Source of the DNA: Flavobacteriales bacterium UBA4474
Lineage (GTDB): Bacteria; Bacteroidota; Bacteroidia; Flavobacteriales_D; Sanyastnellaceae
DNA length: 9,039 nt
NCBI GenBank assembly: GCA_002389295.1
Contig: DGOE01000130.1
Coordinates: forward strand, 1 to 9,039
Direction of reading: 5' to 3'
Part shown: piece by piece, positions 1 through 6,765 of the stretch
How positions within the stretch are numbered: position 1 is the first letter of the stretch
Layout: each line of letters starts with the position of its first letter
The notes under the pieces: model-generated
The model's input: the letters and a program-made list of their open reading frames with translations, nothing else
Told to the model about the DNA's origin: nothing
Databases searched by the model: none
Translations under genes and position numbers: made by a program

Positions 1-909
1 CTCAACACCACACGCCAGGGCCTCACCACCGACCCACGGGGCGCACTCAACCCCGCATTTCCGCACTTTCGCCTCAAGGACGAGACCGTGGCATGGCTCG
101 CTGAGGTTCCGCCATTGATGTCGCCGTTCGGTGAAGCCGATTGGGGCCCTGCACACACGCCACTCCTGTTTCAACAGATCGGCGGGATCACCACCGACCA
201 ACCGCTGCTCACCGTCACCCAAACGGCCGAAACAAGGGGCATGGTCTTGCTCGGCGAGGGCAGCTGGCGGTGGCGCCAAGTGGGCTATTTGCGCACCGGA
301 ACGCACGATATTTTTGATGAGTTGGTCGGCAAGCTCACCCAATTCATGACCTCCGACCCCGGCGTGGACCGCTTCAGGGTCGAGGCGCCCCGCATCCTCG
401 ATGAGGACCAGCGGTTGCAAATGCAAGCGCGCACCTATGACGCCACGCTCCAACCTTTTGAAGGGGCGGACATCGCCCTCGAATTGAGCGACAGCGCAGG
501 CACGCGTTTCAATTACCGGTTCTCTGCAGCCGCTGCAGGAGGATATGCACTCGATGCCGGCCGCTGGCCCAAGGGAACCTACACCTGGCGGGCCAACACC
601 GACATCGGTGGCACCCGCTTTGAAAGAAGCGGCATCCTGGAAGTGCGCGCCATGGAACTCGAGCAAAGCGGGCGGCCCGCTGATCACGCCATATTGAAGC
701 GGATGGCCCTGGCCGCAGGTGGGGTGGCCGTCGGTCCCAACAACTTAGACAGCCTCTCCCAGGTCCTTTCGAGCTCAGGCAGATTCACCCCGGAGCGCAA
801 TTGGTCCGAACGGCTCTTGGACATCATCAAGTGGAAAGTGCTGGTGTACATCCTGATTGGTCTGCTTTCGACAGAGTGGATCATTCGGCGTTGGGCAGGC
901 ACTTATTAA
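1..909 (+). CDS. Large membrane protein of unassigned function, C-terminal part
   Basis: The reading frame is open from the first base, so this is the C-terminal 302 residues of a longer protein whose start lies outside the window; the GTG at 88 is internal. Visible features are a segment around residues 38-60 with PPLMSPFG and LLFQQIG, a 'GMVLLGEGSWRWR' stretch near residues 80-92, an extracytoplasmic-looking beta-rich region (about 120-220), and a single C-terminal membrane helix (about 278-294) ending in EWIIRRWAGTY. From memory, this pattern resembles large Bacteroidota membrane proteins often annotated as VWA-domain-containing or simply 'membrane protein', but no VWA metal-binding motif is in the visible part, so the function is open. 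It ends 35 bases before the prohibitin gene on the same strand, suggesting co-transcription. Codon use looks like that of its neighbours. The coding call is firm; the family assignment is tentative. Confidence 0.85.
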   Translation, partial: LNTTRQGLTTDPRGALNPAFPHFRLKDETVAWLAEVPPLMSPFGEADWGPAHTPLLFQQIGGITTDQPLLTVTQTAETRGMVLLGEGSWRWRQVGYLRTGTHDIFDELVGKLTQFMTSDPGVDRFRVEAPRILDEDQRLQMQARTYDATLQPFEGADIALELSDSAGTRFNYRFSAAAAGGYALDAGRWPKGTYTWRANTDIGGTRFERSGILEVRAMELEQSGRPADHAILKRMALAAGGVAVGPNNLDSLSQVLSSSGRFTPERNWSERLLDIIKWKVLVYILIGLLSTEWIIRRWAGTY

Positions 910-932
910 CGGATTCCAAGGCGCAGGGGTCA

Positions 933-940
933 TAGTTTAG
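933..940 (+). promoter_or_regulatory. Weak -7-like element before the prohibitin gene
   Basis: TAGTTTAG sits four bases before the ATG at 945 and matches the Bacteroidota -7 consensus TAnnTTTG except for one base (A instead of T/G at the seventh position). No TTG is found at the expected distance upstream. If used, it would give an almost leaderless mRNA. The alternative is that the gene is simply read through from the upstream membrane-protein gene. This is a low-confidence call. Confidence 0.2.
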
Positions 941-944
941 CCCC

Positions 945-1769
945 ATGGAAACATCACCCCGCTCATTGCGGCTTATCGCCCTCATTTCTGGACTCGTCGT
1001 GGCCCTGCTCATCAGCTGGTCCTCCATTACTTACACCATCCCATCCGGCTACGCCGGCCTGATCTTCCGAACCTTCAACGGCGGCATCAACCCCGCCGAA
1101 GCCCCCATCGGGCAAGGCTTCAATTTCAAGGCCCCTTGGGACCGCATCGTGGTATACGAGGTGCGACAGAAGGAAGTGCAGCAAAAACTCGATGTCTTGT
1201 CCTCGAACCTGCTGAAGATTCAATTGGACATGACCGTCTTTCACGAGCCCAAGCGCGAGAACCTGGGCGCGCTGGAAATTGAACGTGGAAGGGGCTATGA
1301 AGAAGCGGTTATCATCCCCTCCATGCGCTCGGTATCACGGGAGGTGTTTGCCAAGTATCTGCCCGAGGAAATCAACACTTCCCAGAGGGAGGAGATTCAA
1401 CTCGAAATCGAGCGGCTCCTGCGCGAAAAACTCGCGAGCAACTTCATTCAGCTCAATGACGTCTTGATCCGCAACATTCGCCTGCCAAAGACACTGGAAG
1501 AGGCCATTGAGCGGAAACTGCAGCAAGAACAAGAGTCCTTGGAGTACGAATTCCGCTTGGAAAAGGAAACCAAGGAGGCGCAGCGCAAGCGCATCGAGGC
1601 GGAAGGCATCCGGGATTTCCAAGACATCGTGTCTGAAGGCATTTCAGACGAACTGCTGCGCTGGAAAGGCATTGAAGCGACCCAAAACCTGGCCGAGAGC
1701 CCCAACACCAAGGTGGTGGTCGTGGGAGGTGGCGAGGACGGACTCCCCATCATCCTCGGCAACAACTAA
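945..1769 (+). CDS. Prohibitin / SPFH (Band 7) family membrane protein
   Basis: This 274-residue protein has one N-terminal membrane helix (about residues 9-27). An SPFH/Band 7 domain follows (about 28-190), with the typical opening IPSGYAGLIFRTFNGG, a central 'EVRQKEVQQKLDVLSSN' strand and 'NDVLIRNIRLPKTLEEAIERK'. After it comes a strongly charged helical/coiled-coil stretch (about 185-225, rich in E, K, R, Q). The C-terminus, VVVVGGGEDGLPIILG, is the usual ending in Bacteroidota prohibitin-like proteins. Family members form ring-shaped membrane scaffolds; in mitochondria and Escherichia coli, SPFH proteins associate with the FtsH/AAA protease. FtsH is encoded on the other strand in this window, but any interaction is inference. 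The length is normal and the ATG start fits the family. There is no clear Shine-Dalgarno sequence, which is common in this phylum. The gene is followed by a strong terminator. Confidence 0.93.
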   Translation: METSPRSLRLIALISGLVVALLISWSSITYTIPSGYAGLIFRTFNGGINPAEAPIGQGFNFKAPWDRIVVYEVRQKEVQQKLDVLSSNLLKIQLDMTVFHEPKRENLGALEIERGRGYEEAVIIPSMRSVSREVFAKYLPEEINTSQREEIQLEIERLLREKLASNFIQLNDVLIRNIRLPKTLEEAIERKLQQEQESLEYEFRLEKETKEAQRKRIEAEGIRDFQDIVSEGISDELLRWKGIEATQNLAESPNTKVVVVGGGEDGLPIILGNN

Positions 1770-1796
1770 AAGCCGACAAACCATCCGTTCCCAACA

Positions 1797-1824
1797 AAAA
1801 AGGCCCGCGATTGCGGGCCTTTTT
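1797..1824. terminator. Bidirectional intrinsic terminator
   Basis: A perfect 12-base-pair stem with a GATT loop: the arms AAAAAGGCCCGC and GCGGGCCTTTTT are exact reverse complements. It has a T-tract on the right arm for the + strand and, read from the other side, a T-tract for the - strand. It lies between the convergent ends of the prohibitin gene (stop at 1769) and rpmB (stop at 1846), so it can end both transcripts. Confidence 0.93.
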
Positions 1825-1845
1825 CACGGGTACTCAACCCTGAGT

Positions 1846-2088
1846 TTAGGCTTCCGTCCAGGTGCCTTGCTCCTTGGCTTTGGAAATCGCACCCAACACA
1901 CCTAGGCGGTTGATGTTGCGAATGCCCGATGCGCTGATGCGCAGGGTTACCCAGCGGTCTTCCTCGGGAATGAAGAAGCGCTTCTTGAAGAGGTTGGGAT
2001 AGAAGCGGCGCTTGGTGCGGCGGTTCGAGTGGGAAACATTGTTTCCGACCATTACCTTCTTTCCGGTCAATTGACAGATGCGGCTCAT
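1846..2088 (-). CDS. rpmB: Ribosomal protein L28 (bL28)
   Basis: This is an 80-residue basic protein of the large ribosomal subunit. The family signature is clear: MSRICQLTGKK at the N-terminus, GNNVSHSNRRTKRRFYPNL in the centre, and a 'RISASGIRNINRLGVLGAI' segment near residues 50-69. Length is normal for the family. The frame extends upstream for 26 more codons, but the start at 2088 is chosen because family members begin with this sequence and an AGGA box lies five bases before the ATG. The coding sequence starts 61 bases after the stop of cinA and ends 21 bases before the shared terminator. In many Bacteroidota rpmB is followed by rpmG (L33), a DUF4295 gene and ftsY; here none follows, so rpmB is the last gene of its unit. 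Confidence 0.97.
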   Translation of the reverse strand: MSRICQLTGKKVMVGNNVSHSNRRTKRRFYPNLFKKRFFIPEEDRWVTLRISASGIRNINRLGVLGAISKAKEQGTWTEA

Positions 2089-2093
2089 GGTAA

Positions 2094-2097
2094 TCCT
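2094..2097 (-). promoter_or_regulatory. Ribosome binding site of rpmB
   Basis: On the - strand the sequence AGGATTACCATG places AGGA five bases before the ATG at 2088. This supports the 80-residue L28 start over the longer upstream frame. Shine-Dalgarno boxes are uncommon in Bacteroidota, so the match may be fortuitous. Confidence 0.45.
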
Positions 2098-2115
2098 ATT
2101 CCGGTTTTTTCGAGT

Positions 2116-2132
2116 TCCCGAATTTTTCGGGA
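2116..2132 (-). promoter_or_regulatory. Small hairpin in the rpmB leader
   Basis: On the - strand TCCCGAA, loop AAA, TTCGGGA forms a perfect 7-base-pair stem. It is followed by an A-rich stretch, not a T-tract, so it does not look like an intrinsic terminator for cinA in the leftward direction. It lies where the rpmB transcript is predicted to begin. It may be a 5' stabilising or regulatory structure of the L28 mRNA; this role is inferred. Confidence 0.5.
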
Positions 2133-2135
2133 GTG

Positions 2136-2166
2136 CAAAGGTGCGGTTTTCAGAGTGAATCCGCAA
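2136..2166 (-). promoter_or_regulatory. Candidate Bacteroidota-type promoter for rpmB
   Basis: On the - strand TTG (2166-2164) is followed, after 20 bases, by CACCTTTG (2143-2136). The Bacteroidota housekeeping sigma consensus is TTG, roughly 19-21 bases, then TAnnTTTG; only the first T of the -7 element is missing. Predicted transcription would start at about 2130-2133, at the foot of the leader hairpin. The -33 element and the stop codon of cinA overlap the same region, so rpmB could be transcribed both from here and by read-through from cinA. Confidence 0.5.
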
Positions 2167-3451
2167 CCCTTGAAGCGGGTTTTGCTTCAGTCAATGCAGA
2201 ACGGCCCACCTCCAAGGCCAATTGAAAGGCACTCCGCAGGGTCATACCCAGGTTTCGGGTCCGGTCGCGTCCGAACTTATGTAAGGTACACCGGGTGCCA
2301 GAAGGCCCTGCACACGCGATGTATACGGTCCCGACGGGCTTGGCCTCGCTCCCTCCATCGGGGCCAGCAATGCCCGTGACGGACAGTCCAAAATCCGCCC
2401 CGAGTTTTTGCCTCACGCCTTCGGCCATGGCCCGCGCCACCTCCTCTGAAACGGCACCATGCGCGGCCAGCAGTTCCCGATCGACGCCGAGCATGCCCTC
2501 TTTTACGGCATTGGCATAAGCCTGAACCCCACCAAGAAAATAAGCGCTGGCGCCAGGTTGAGCCACAAGCGCAGCACCCAACCCCCCGCCTGTGCAACTC
2601 TCCGCCAAGGCCAGTGTCCAACCCTGTGCAGCCCACAAACGGGCCAATTCCTCCTCCACCTTGTTTCCTTGAGCAGACACGACCCAATCAGAGAGGCGTT
2701 CCATCACTTCGGCGTGGGCGGTATCCAAGAAGTCCACAGATTCACCCTCTGCAGTCAATCGAATCCGCACACTTCCGGGGCTGGGCAGGTAAGCGAGCAT
2801 GACGCCGCGCGACGCCAAGGCATCCTCCAACTCCCCCAGTCTGGCGGCCAGTTGGCTCTCTCCTGTCCCCATGGTCAGCAATGAGCGGTGCGCGCGCACG
2901 GGAAGCCGCCCTTCGGCTTCCAATCGGCTGCGCATGGCGGGCAGCACACCGTGGGACATGATGTACTCCATTTCATAGGGTACACCGGGCATGGACACGG
3001 TGACGCCACCTGGGCGCTCAAACCACATACCGCTGGCCGTGCCCAAAGGGTTGTCCAAAGGGGTGCACGCAGCGGGGAGCAAAGCCTGGTCGCGGTTGAC
3101 CTGCAAAATTTCCCGGCCACGGGATGCAAACCAGGCCTCGATGCGGGCCTCGATTTCCGGATGGCGCACCAGTTCGGTATCGAAATGGCGGCACAAAACA
3201 TGCTTGGTGATGTCGTCTCGGGTCGGGCCAAGGCCTCCCGTGATCAGGACCAATTCGGCCCGCGCTTCAGCCTCCACCAATGCTTCGGTGATGGCCGCAT
3301 CTTCATCTGAAACCGCCACACAGCGGTTCACGCGCCACCCTTCTGCTTCCAGCAGGCGGCCCATCCAGGCGGCATTGGTGTTGACCGTTTGTCCAATCAG
3401 CAGTTCATCGCCAATGGACAGGATCTCCACCAATAGCCGCCCGGAAGCCAT
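2150..3451 (-). CDS. cinA: CinA-family nicotinamide-nucleotide amidase
   Basis: This 433-residue, two-domain protein has the usual full CinA length. Residues about 8-175 form the MoaB/Mog-like (COG1058, molybdopterin-binding fold) domain, with SIGDELLIGQTVNTNA (12-27), TGGLGPTRDD (71-80) and MPGVPYEM (154-161). Residues about 260-415 form the C-terminal CinA/PncC domain, which hydrolyses nicotinamide mononucleotide to nicotinic acid mononucleotide plus ammonia in pyridine-nucleotide salvage. It carries AESCTGG with Ser285, then Tyr312 and Lys317; these +27 and +32 spacings equal those of the catalytic Ser31/Tyr58/Lys63 of Escherichia coli PncC, so activity is expected. The N-terminal domain of full-length relatives has ADP-ribose pyrophosphatase activity. 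The ATG at 3451 is preferred; a TTG at 3457, directly after the upstream stop, would add two residues. The upstream gene ends only 6 bases away, so the two are probably co-transcribed. Confidence 0.95.
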   Translation of the reverse strand: MASGRLLVEILSIGDELLIGQTVNTNAAWMGRLLEAEGWRVNRCVAVSDEDAAITEALVEAEARAELVLITGGLGPTRDDITKHVLCRHFDTELVRHPEIEARIEAWFASRGREILQVNRDQALLPAACTPLDNPLGTASGMWFERPGGVTVSMPGVPYEMEYIMSHGVLPAMRSRLEAEGRLPVRAHRSLLTMGTGESQLAARLGELEDALASRGVMLAYLPSPGSVRIRLTAEGESVDFLDTAHAEVMERLSDWVVSAQGNKVEEELARLWAAQGWTLALAESCTGGGLGAALVAQPGASAYFLGGVQAYANAVKEGMLGVDRELLAAHGAVSEEVARAMAEGVRQKLGADFGLSVTGIAGPDGGSEAKPVGTVYIACAGPSGTRCTLHKFGRDRTRNLGMTLRSAFQLALEVGRSALTEAKPASRVADSL

Positions 3452-3457
3452 CGCCAA

Positions 3458-5371
3458 TCAGCGAATGGACAGCCGCTCGATGCTGCGCGCACCAGAGCCA
3501 CTTACCTCCACAGTGTAGATACCCGGCGTCAAGTCAGACACATCGAGGCGGGCCAATTTTCCCTGGATGCGGGCCTGGCGCACGAGGCGTCCACCCATGT
3601 CGCGCACGCGCAACTCAGCACCCATCAACAGGTCGTCCAACACAATCTCCACCATGGCTTCCGCCGGGTTGGGGAACAAGCCGAATCCGACCTCATCGAT
3701 TTCTCCGACGCCGACGTAATCCTCAAACTCCACATCCGCGCAGTCGTCAAGGTCTTCCACGTTCATGGTCAGTCCGACGATGTCGTTGATGTCAATGGGA
3801 TCCTCGTCACCACGGACGTGCAATCCGGGCTCGAAGTCGCGCTGGTAGGTCAAGTTGAGCTGACCGCCTTCGATGCGCTGTGGGACGCAAGGGAAGACGC
3901 TCTCAATCAGGTCAAAGTCGAGGTCAGGCGTCACGTCACAAGCGGTTTCAGAGTTCCACGTCTCCCCACCATCAGTGGAGTGCACCACATAGCAGTGGCG
4001 GTAGTTCTGGATACCCGTGCTGAAGTTCTCCATCAAGGCACTGTAGGCCACCACGAGGGTGTTGGACTCCACCACCTGGCCAGCAGAAGGCTGAGAGCTG
4101 ATGCCCACGAAATAGCCGGCGATTTCGTCTTCGTAATCCAAGGTGCCGCTTTCATCGATGTCGTATGCATACGCGATGGTCATGGAGCTGTCCGGCCCCA
4201 TGTCTGGACGCCAGTACTCCAAACCATTGGTGAATGGATAGTAGCTGCTGGTGGCATCCGTAGTGTCGCTGTCCGCATAGAACATGGCGCCAAAGAATAC
4301 GTGCACGCCACCCGCCTCATCGACGAGCACATCGCCCGCGCGGTCTGCGTTGAAGAACATCGCATTGCCATTGGCATCCACAGCGTCAGCGATGGTGGTG
4401 TCCAACAATGCTCCAGAGTCAAGGACATAATTGTCGACCGGGAAGTCCACGATGGCCTCGTAGGTCCAGGTTTCTCCATTGTCCTCAGAGATCATGGCAA
4501 AGGTGTCGTAGAAGCCATTGAAGACGGCGAAAGCCACCTTATCCCCTTCAGCATGGATGGCGTAAGAGTCGGCAACAAATCCGCCAGCAAAGGCAGAAGT
4601 GTCCAATTCGGCAAACGTATCCATGTCCCAAGTAGCCCCACCGTCGGTAGAGCGCATGTAAATGAGCGCACCGTCTTGGCCGTTGTACAAGACACCTCCG
4701 TTGCCTTCTGGCGCGCTGATGCAAATGGCGTGGATGGAGTTGCCATCAGCGCCACCGACTGTGGCACGCGGCCAGAGGTGCCAGATGTCGGTACCGTCTT
4801 CGGTCGTCAAATTGGGCAAAGTGGTGGTGCTCCATGCACCGCTTCCCACAGCATCCCGGGAAGCCATCACCAATCCGCCGGTGCTGGCGTGGCTCAAGGC
4901 AAACTCACTGCCATTGGCCAGGTGACCCAATGAAGGCCATCCGATCCGGACATCCTCAATGCGGTCGTAGGGAATCTCCCCAAAATCCGCGCCCTCGCCG
5001 GCGTTCTTGTGGTTGTAACCCGTGCCGCGGTCACTGAAAGGTGACGTCTCCAAGGACTGGATCCATCCGGCACTGACTCCACCGCTCGAACTGACCACAC
5101 GGTCGTCAACGGCGTAGTTGGATTGCAAATCGTATTGCGTGTATCCGATGACCTGGCGCTCAATGACCATCTCCCGCAATTGCAAGTGGTCGATGTCGCC
5201 CACATTTTGTGAGGTCAAAGGCTGATAAGGAATGATCTCCTCTCCTGTCATGTCGACAGACGGCAAGGTGGCCTGCACCTGATGTGCCGCATCTAAGCGG
5301 TGAAAACTTTGGGCCTGAACGGCCGTAAATGCCGCGCACAACGCGGCCAGCGTAAGGGTTGCGATTCGCAT
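3458..5371 (-). CDS. Secreted Asp-box (BNR-like) protein with type IX sorting domain
   Basis: This 637-residue protein starts with a Sec signal peptide (residues 1 to about 20, cleavage near VQAQS). The body holds three Asp-boxes of the S-x-D-x-G-x-T-W type: STDGGATW (241-248), SEDNGETW (295-302) and STDGGETW (465-472). Propeller-like strands VDANGNAMFF (331-340) and VDEAGGVHVFF (350-360) suggest a sialidase-like beta-propeller. Residues 404-415 (DIDESGTLDYED) resemble a calcium-binding EF-hand loop. The C-terminal 75 residues (about 562-637) are a type A Por-secretion sorting domain: LFPNPAE, then beta strands, then LTPGIYTVEVSG and a final basic tail. It should therefore cross the outer membrane by the type IX system and be surface-attached or released. 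Asp-boxes alone do not prove sialidase activity, and I see no catalytic set, so substrate and enzyme activity are unknown. It starts 46 bases after the stop of psd and ends 6 bases before the cinA ATG. Confidence 0.9.
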   Translation of the reverse strand: MRIATLTLAALCAAFTAVQAQSFHRLDAAHQVQATLPSVDMTGEEIIPYQPLTSQNVGDIDHLQLREMVIERQVIGYTQYDLQSNYAVDDRVVSSSGGVSAGWIQSLETSPFSDRGTGYNHKNAGEGADFGEIPYDRIEDVRIGWPSLGHLANGSEFALSHASTGGLVMASRDAVGSGAWSTTTLPNLTTEDGTDIWHLWPRATVGGADGNSIHAICISAPEGNGGVLYNGQDGALIYMRSTDGGATWDMDTFAELDTSAFAGGFVADSYAIHAEGDKVAFAVFNGFYDTFAMISEDNGETWTYEAIVDFPVDNYVLDSGALLDTTIADAVDANGNAMFFNADRAGDVLVDEAGGVHVFFGAMFYADSDTTDATSSYYPFTNGLEYWRPDMGPDSSMTIAYAYDIDESGTLDYEDEIAGYFVGISSQPSAGQVVESNTLVVAYSALMENFSTGIQNYRHCYVVHSTDGGETWNSETACDVTPDLDFDLIESVFPCVPQRIEGGQLNLTYQRDFEPGLHVRGDEDPIDINDIVGLTMNVEDLDDCADVEFEDYVGVGEIDEVGFGLFPNPAEAMVEIVLDDLLMGAELRVRDMGGRLVRQARIQGKLARLDVSDLTPGIYTVEVSGSGARSIERLSIR

Positions 5372-5417
5372 GGTTGGTTCTGTTTCAGGGGTTAAGTCCC
5401 TGCTCTGTGGCCGGAAG

Positions 5418-6083
5418 TTAAGGTACTTCAGGCAACCGTGCGAGGACCGTGCTCCGGGCCACCACCCGGTCTCCTGGCTTCACGACCACCTCGGCATCCA
5501 GCGGCAGGTATAAATCGATCCGTGAGCCAAACAGGATGAAGCCACATTCTTGACCGTGGGCGATCTCCTGCCCTTCCTCCACAAACCAACGGATGCGGCG
5601 CGCCACCGCACCGGCAATCTGGCGCCACACCAGCATCCCCGATGGTGTCGCCTGCCCAAAAGTGGTGCGCTCGTTGAGGGTGGACGATTTCTCGTGCCAG
5701 GCCACGAGGTATTCACCCTCATGGTATTTGAAGTACTCCAACTTCCCTCCGATGGGCGCCCACTGGGCGTGGACGTCGAAAATGCTCAAAAAGACGCAAA
5801 TCTTGATCGCCTTGCCCCCGATGACTTCGGGTTCATCCACCTCTTCGACAAGGACCACCTTGCCGTCGCTGACCGACGTGACTTCGTTGGGTGCGGCATC
5901 AAACGGACGGGGCGGAATGCGGAAAAACCACAGCACCAACAAACACAGGATCAGCAGGGCACCGCCCACAACGTATTCCGCCAGACGCGGGATTCCCGGA
6001 ATCTGATGCACCAGCAGCGCAATCAAAAACACCACGAGGAAGAAGACCAAGATGACGCGGTAACCGGCAGGGTGGATATACAT
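5418..6083 (-). CDS. psd: Phosphatidylserine decarboxylase, short membrane-anchored form
   Basis: This enzyme converts phosphatidylserine to phosphatidylethanolamine and carries a pyruvoyl group made by self-cleavage. It has 221 residues from the chosen ATG at 6083; the frame is open further upstream to 6149, but that part overlaps the end of cdsA, and family members start MxxHxxGY, as here (MYIHPAGY). Two N-terminal membrane helices are visible (about residues 9-28 and 35-54). The catalytic domain follows, with SDGKV (72-76), FDVHAQWAPIGG (about 102-113), KSSTLNERT (132-140), RQIAGAVARRI and FILFGSR. The Gly186-Ser187 pair in the last motif is the expected cleavage site, giving a large beta chain and a short alpha chain that starts with the pyruvoyl residue. 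The gene begins 10 bases after the cdsA stop, consistent with one operon making phosphatidylethanolamine. No phosphatidylserine synthase gene is in the window. Confidence 0.94.
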   Translation of the reverse strand: MYIHPAGYRVILVFFLVVFLIALLVHQIPGIPRLAEYVVGGALLILCLLVLWFFRIPPRPFDAAPNEVTSVSDGKVVLVEEVDEPEVIGGKAIKICVFLSIFDVHAQWAPIGGKLEYFKYHEGEYLVAWHEKSSTLNERTTFGQATPSGMLVWRQIAGAVARRIRWFVEEGQEIAHGQECGFILFGSRIDLYLPLDAEVVVKPGDRVVARSTVLARLPEVP

Positions 6084-6093
6084 GGCGCGAAAG

Positions 6094-6765
6094 TCAGAAA
6101 ATTTGCAGCAAAAGAACGGCCAAAGGTGCGGCCACTGCGTGGGAATCAAACCGGTCCAGAATGCCGCCGTGCCCGGGCAGCACAGATCCGGAATCCTTGA
6201 TGCCCGCCTTGCGCTTCAGCGCACTCTCCAACAGGTCTCCAGCGGGTCCGAAAACCGAAACAAGCGCCCCCAAGCCAAGCCAGGCTTGGGCAGACAAGCC
6301 GCCCCAGCCATCGGCGGCGCCCAGCACGGCATAGCCCACCAATAATGTCATGACAGTACCTCCTGCCCATCCTTCCCAGGACTTTCCAGGCGAGATGGAA
6401 GGTGCGATGCGCCTCCTCCCCCATTGACGCCCCACCAAATAGGCGCCGGTATCATTGACCCAAAGAAGAACGAACCAGCCCAACGGCAGCATGGAGGAAT
6501 ACACCCCGTTTCGCCATCCCAAAGCCGCCAGGGCACAGAATGGAATGCCCACCACCAGGAGGCTCCAAAAAGCGCAGAGCACACTGCTCTGCCCGGGCCA
6601 GGCCGCTTGAATGGCGGCGCGCGCCTCCTTCCATCCCAAGAATGACAATACAAGCAACAAGCTCCACCAACTCCACGGACCACCCAAAATGGCAGCTACG
6701 GTCACCCCGACAATGGCCACCCCTGTCAACCCGCGGGTCAGCGTTTCACTTTTTTCTGAGCTCAT
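6094..6765 (-). CDS. cdsA: Phosphatidate cytidylyltransferase (CDP-diacylglycerol synthase)
   Basis: CdsA is an inner-membrane enzyme that makes CDP-diacylglycerol from phosphatidate and CTP, the branch point for all glycerophospholipids. The 223-residue protein has about seven hydrophobic segments. It contains the family motifs WVNDTGAYLVGRQWG (102-116), ISPGKSWEG (124-132) and a perfect CDS signature near the C-terminus (181-207). That signature runs S-A-L-K-R, K190-D191, then L-P-G-H199-G-G, and D204-R205-F-D207, holding the metal- and substrate-binding acidic residues. The protein is shorter than typical family members (roughly 260-285 residues): the region between about residues 50 and 95 looks compressed and the C-terminus stops soon after the signature. 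The start codon overlaps the stop of the upstream small gene (ATGA), which points to translational coupling. The ATG is chosen for that overlap and the following basic/hydrophobic N-terminus. Confidence 0.95.
   Translation of the reverse strand: MSSEKSETLTRGLTGVAIVGVTVAAILGGPWSWWSLLLVLSFLGWKEARAAIQAAWPGQSSVLCAFWSLLVVGIPFCALAALGWRNGVYSSMLPLGWFVLLWVNDTGAYLVGRQWGRRRIAPSISPGKSWEGWAGGTVMTLLVGYAVLGAADGWGGLSAQAWLGLGALVSVFGPAGDLLESALKRKAGIKDSGSVLPGHGGILDRFDSHAVAAPLAVLLLQIF

Noticed and set aside
2116..2132. Leader hairpin as a terminator for cinA
   Set aside because: On the - strand it is followed by ACTCGAAAAAA and not by a T-run, so it does not fit an intrinsic terminator in the direction of transcription.
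2089..2166. Longer 106-residue version of L28
   Set aside because: The additional 26 N-terminal residues are not part of the L28 family, would be translated across the leader hairpin, and the MSRICQLTGKK start has an AGGA box.
2277..2884. Several 60-140-codon frames on both strands inside cinA
   Set aside because: All fall within the well-supported cinA frame and have low-complexity, unrecognisable translations.
3818..4933. A 371-codon open frame on the + strand, antisense to the Asp-box protein gene
   Set aside because: Its translation is a His/Val/Ala-rich shadow with no signal or motif. The - strand frame has a signal peptide, Asp-boxes and a sorting domain, so it is the real gene.
5386..5402. 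CAGGG...CCCTG inverted repeat between psd and the secreted-protein gene
   Set aside because: It has only five base pairs with a seven-base loop and no T-tract, too weak to call a terminator or operator.
6084..6149. 22-residue N-terminal extension of Psd
   Set aside because: It would overlap the end of cdsA by more than 50 bases, and family members begin at the MYIHPAGY-like position.
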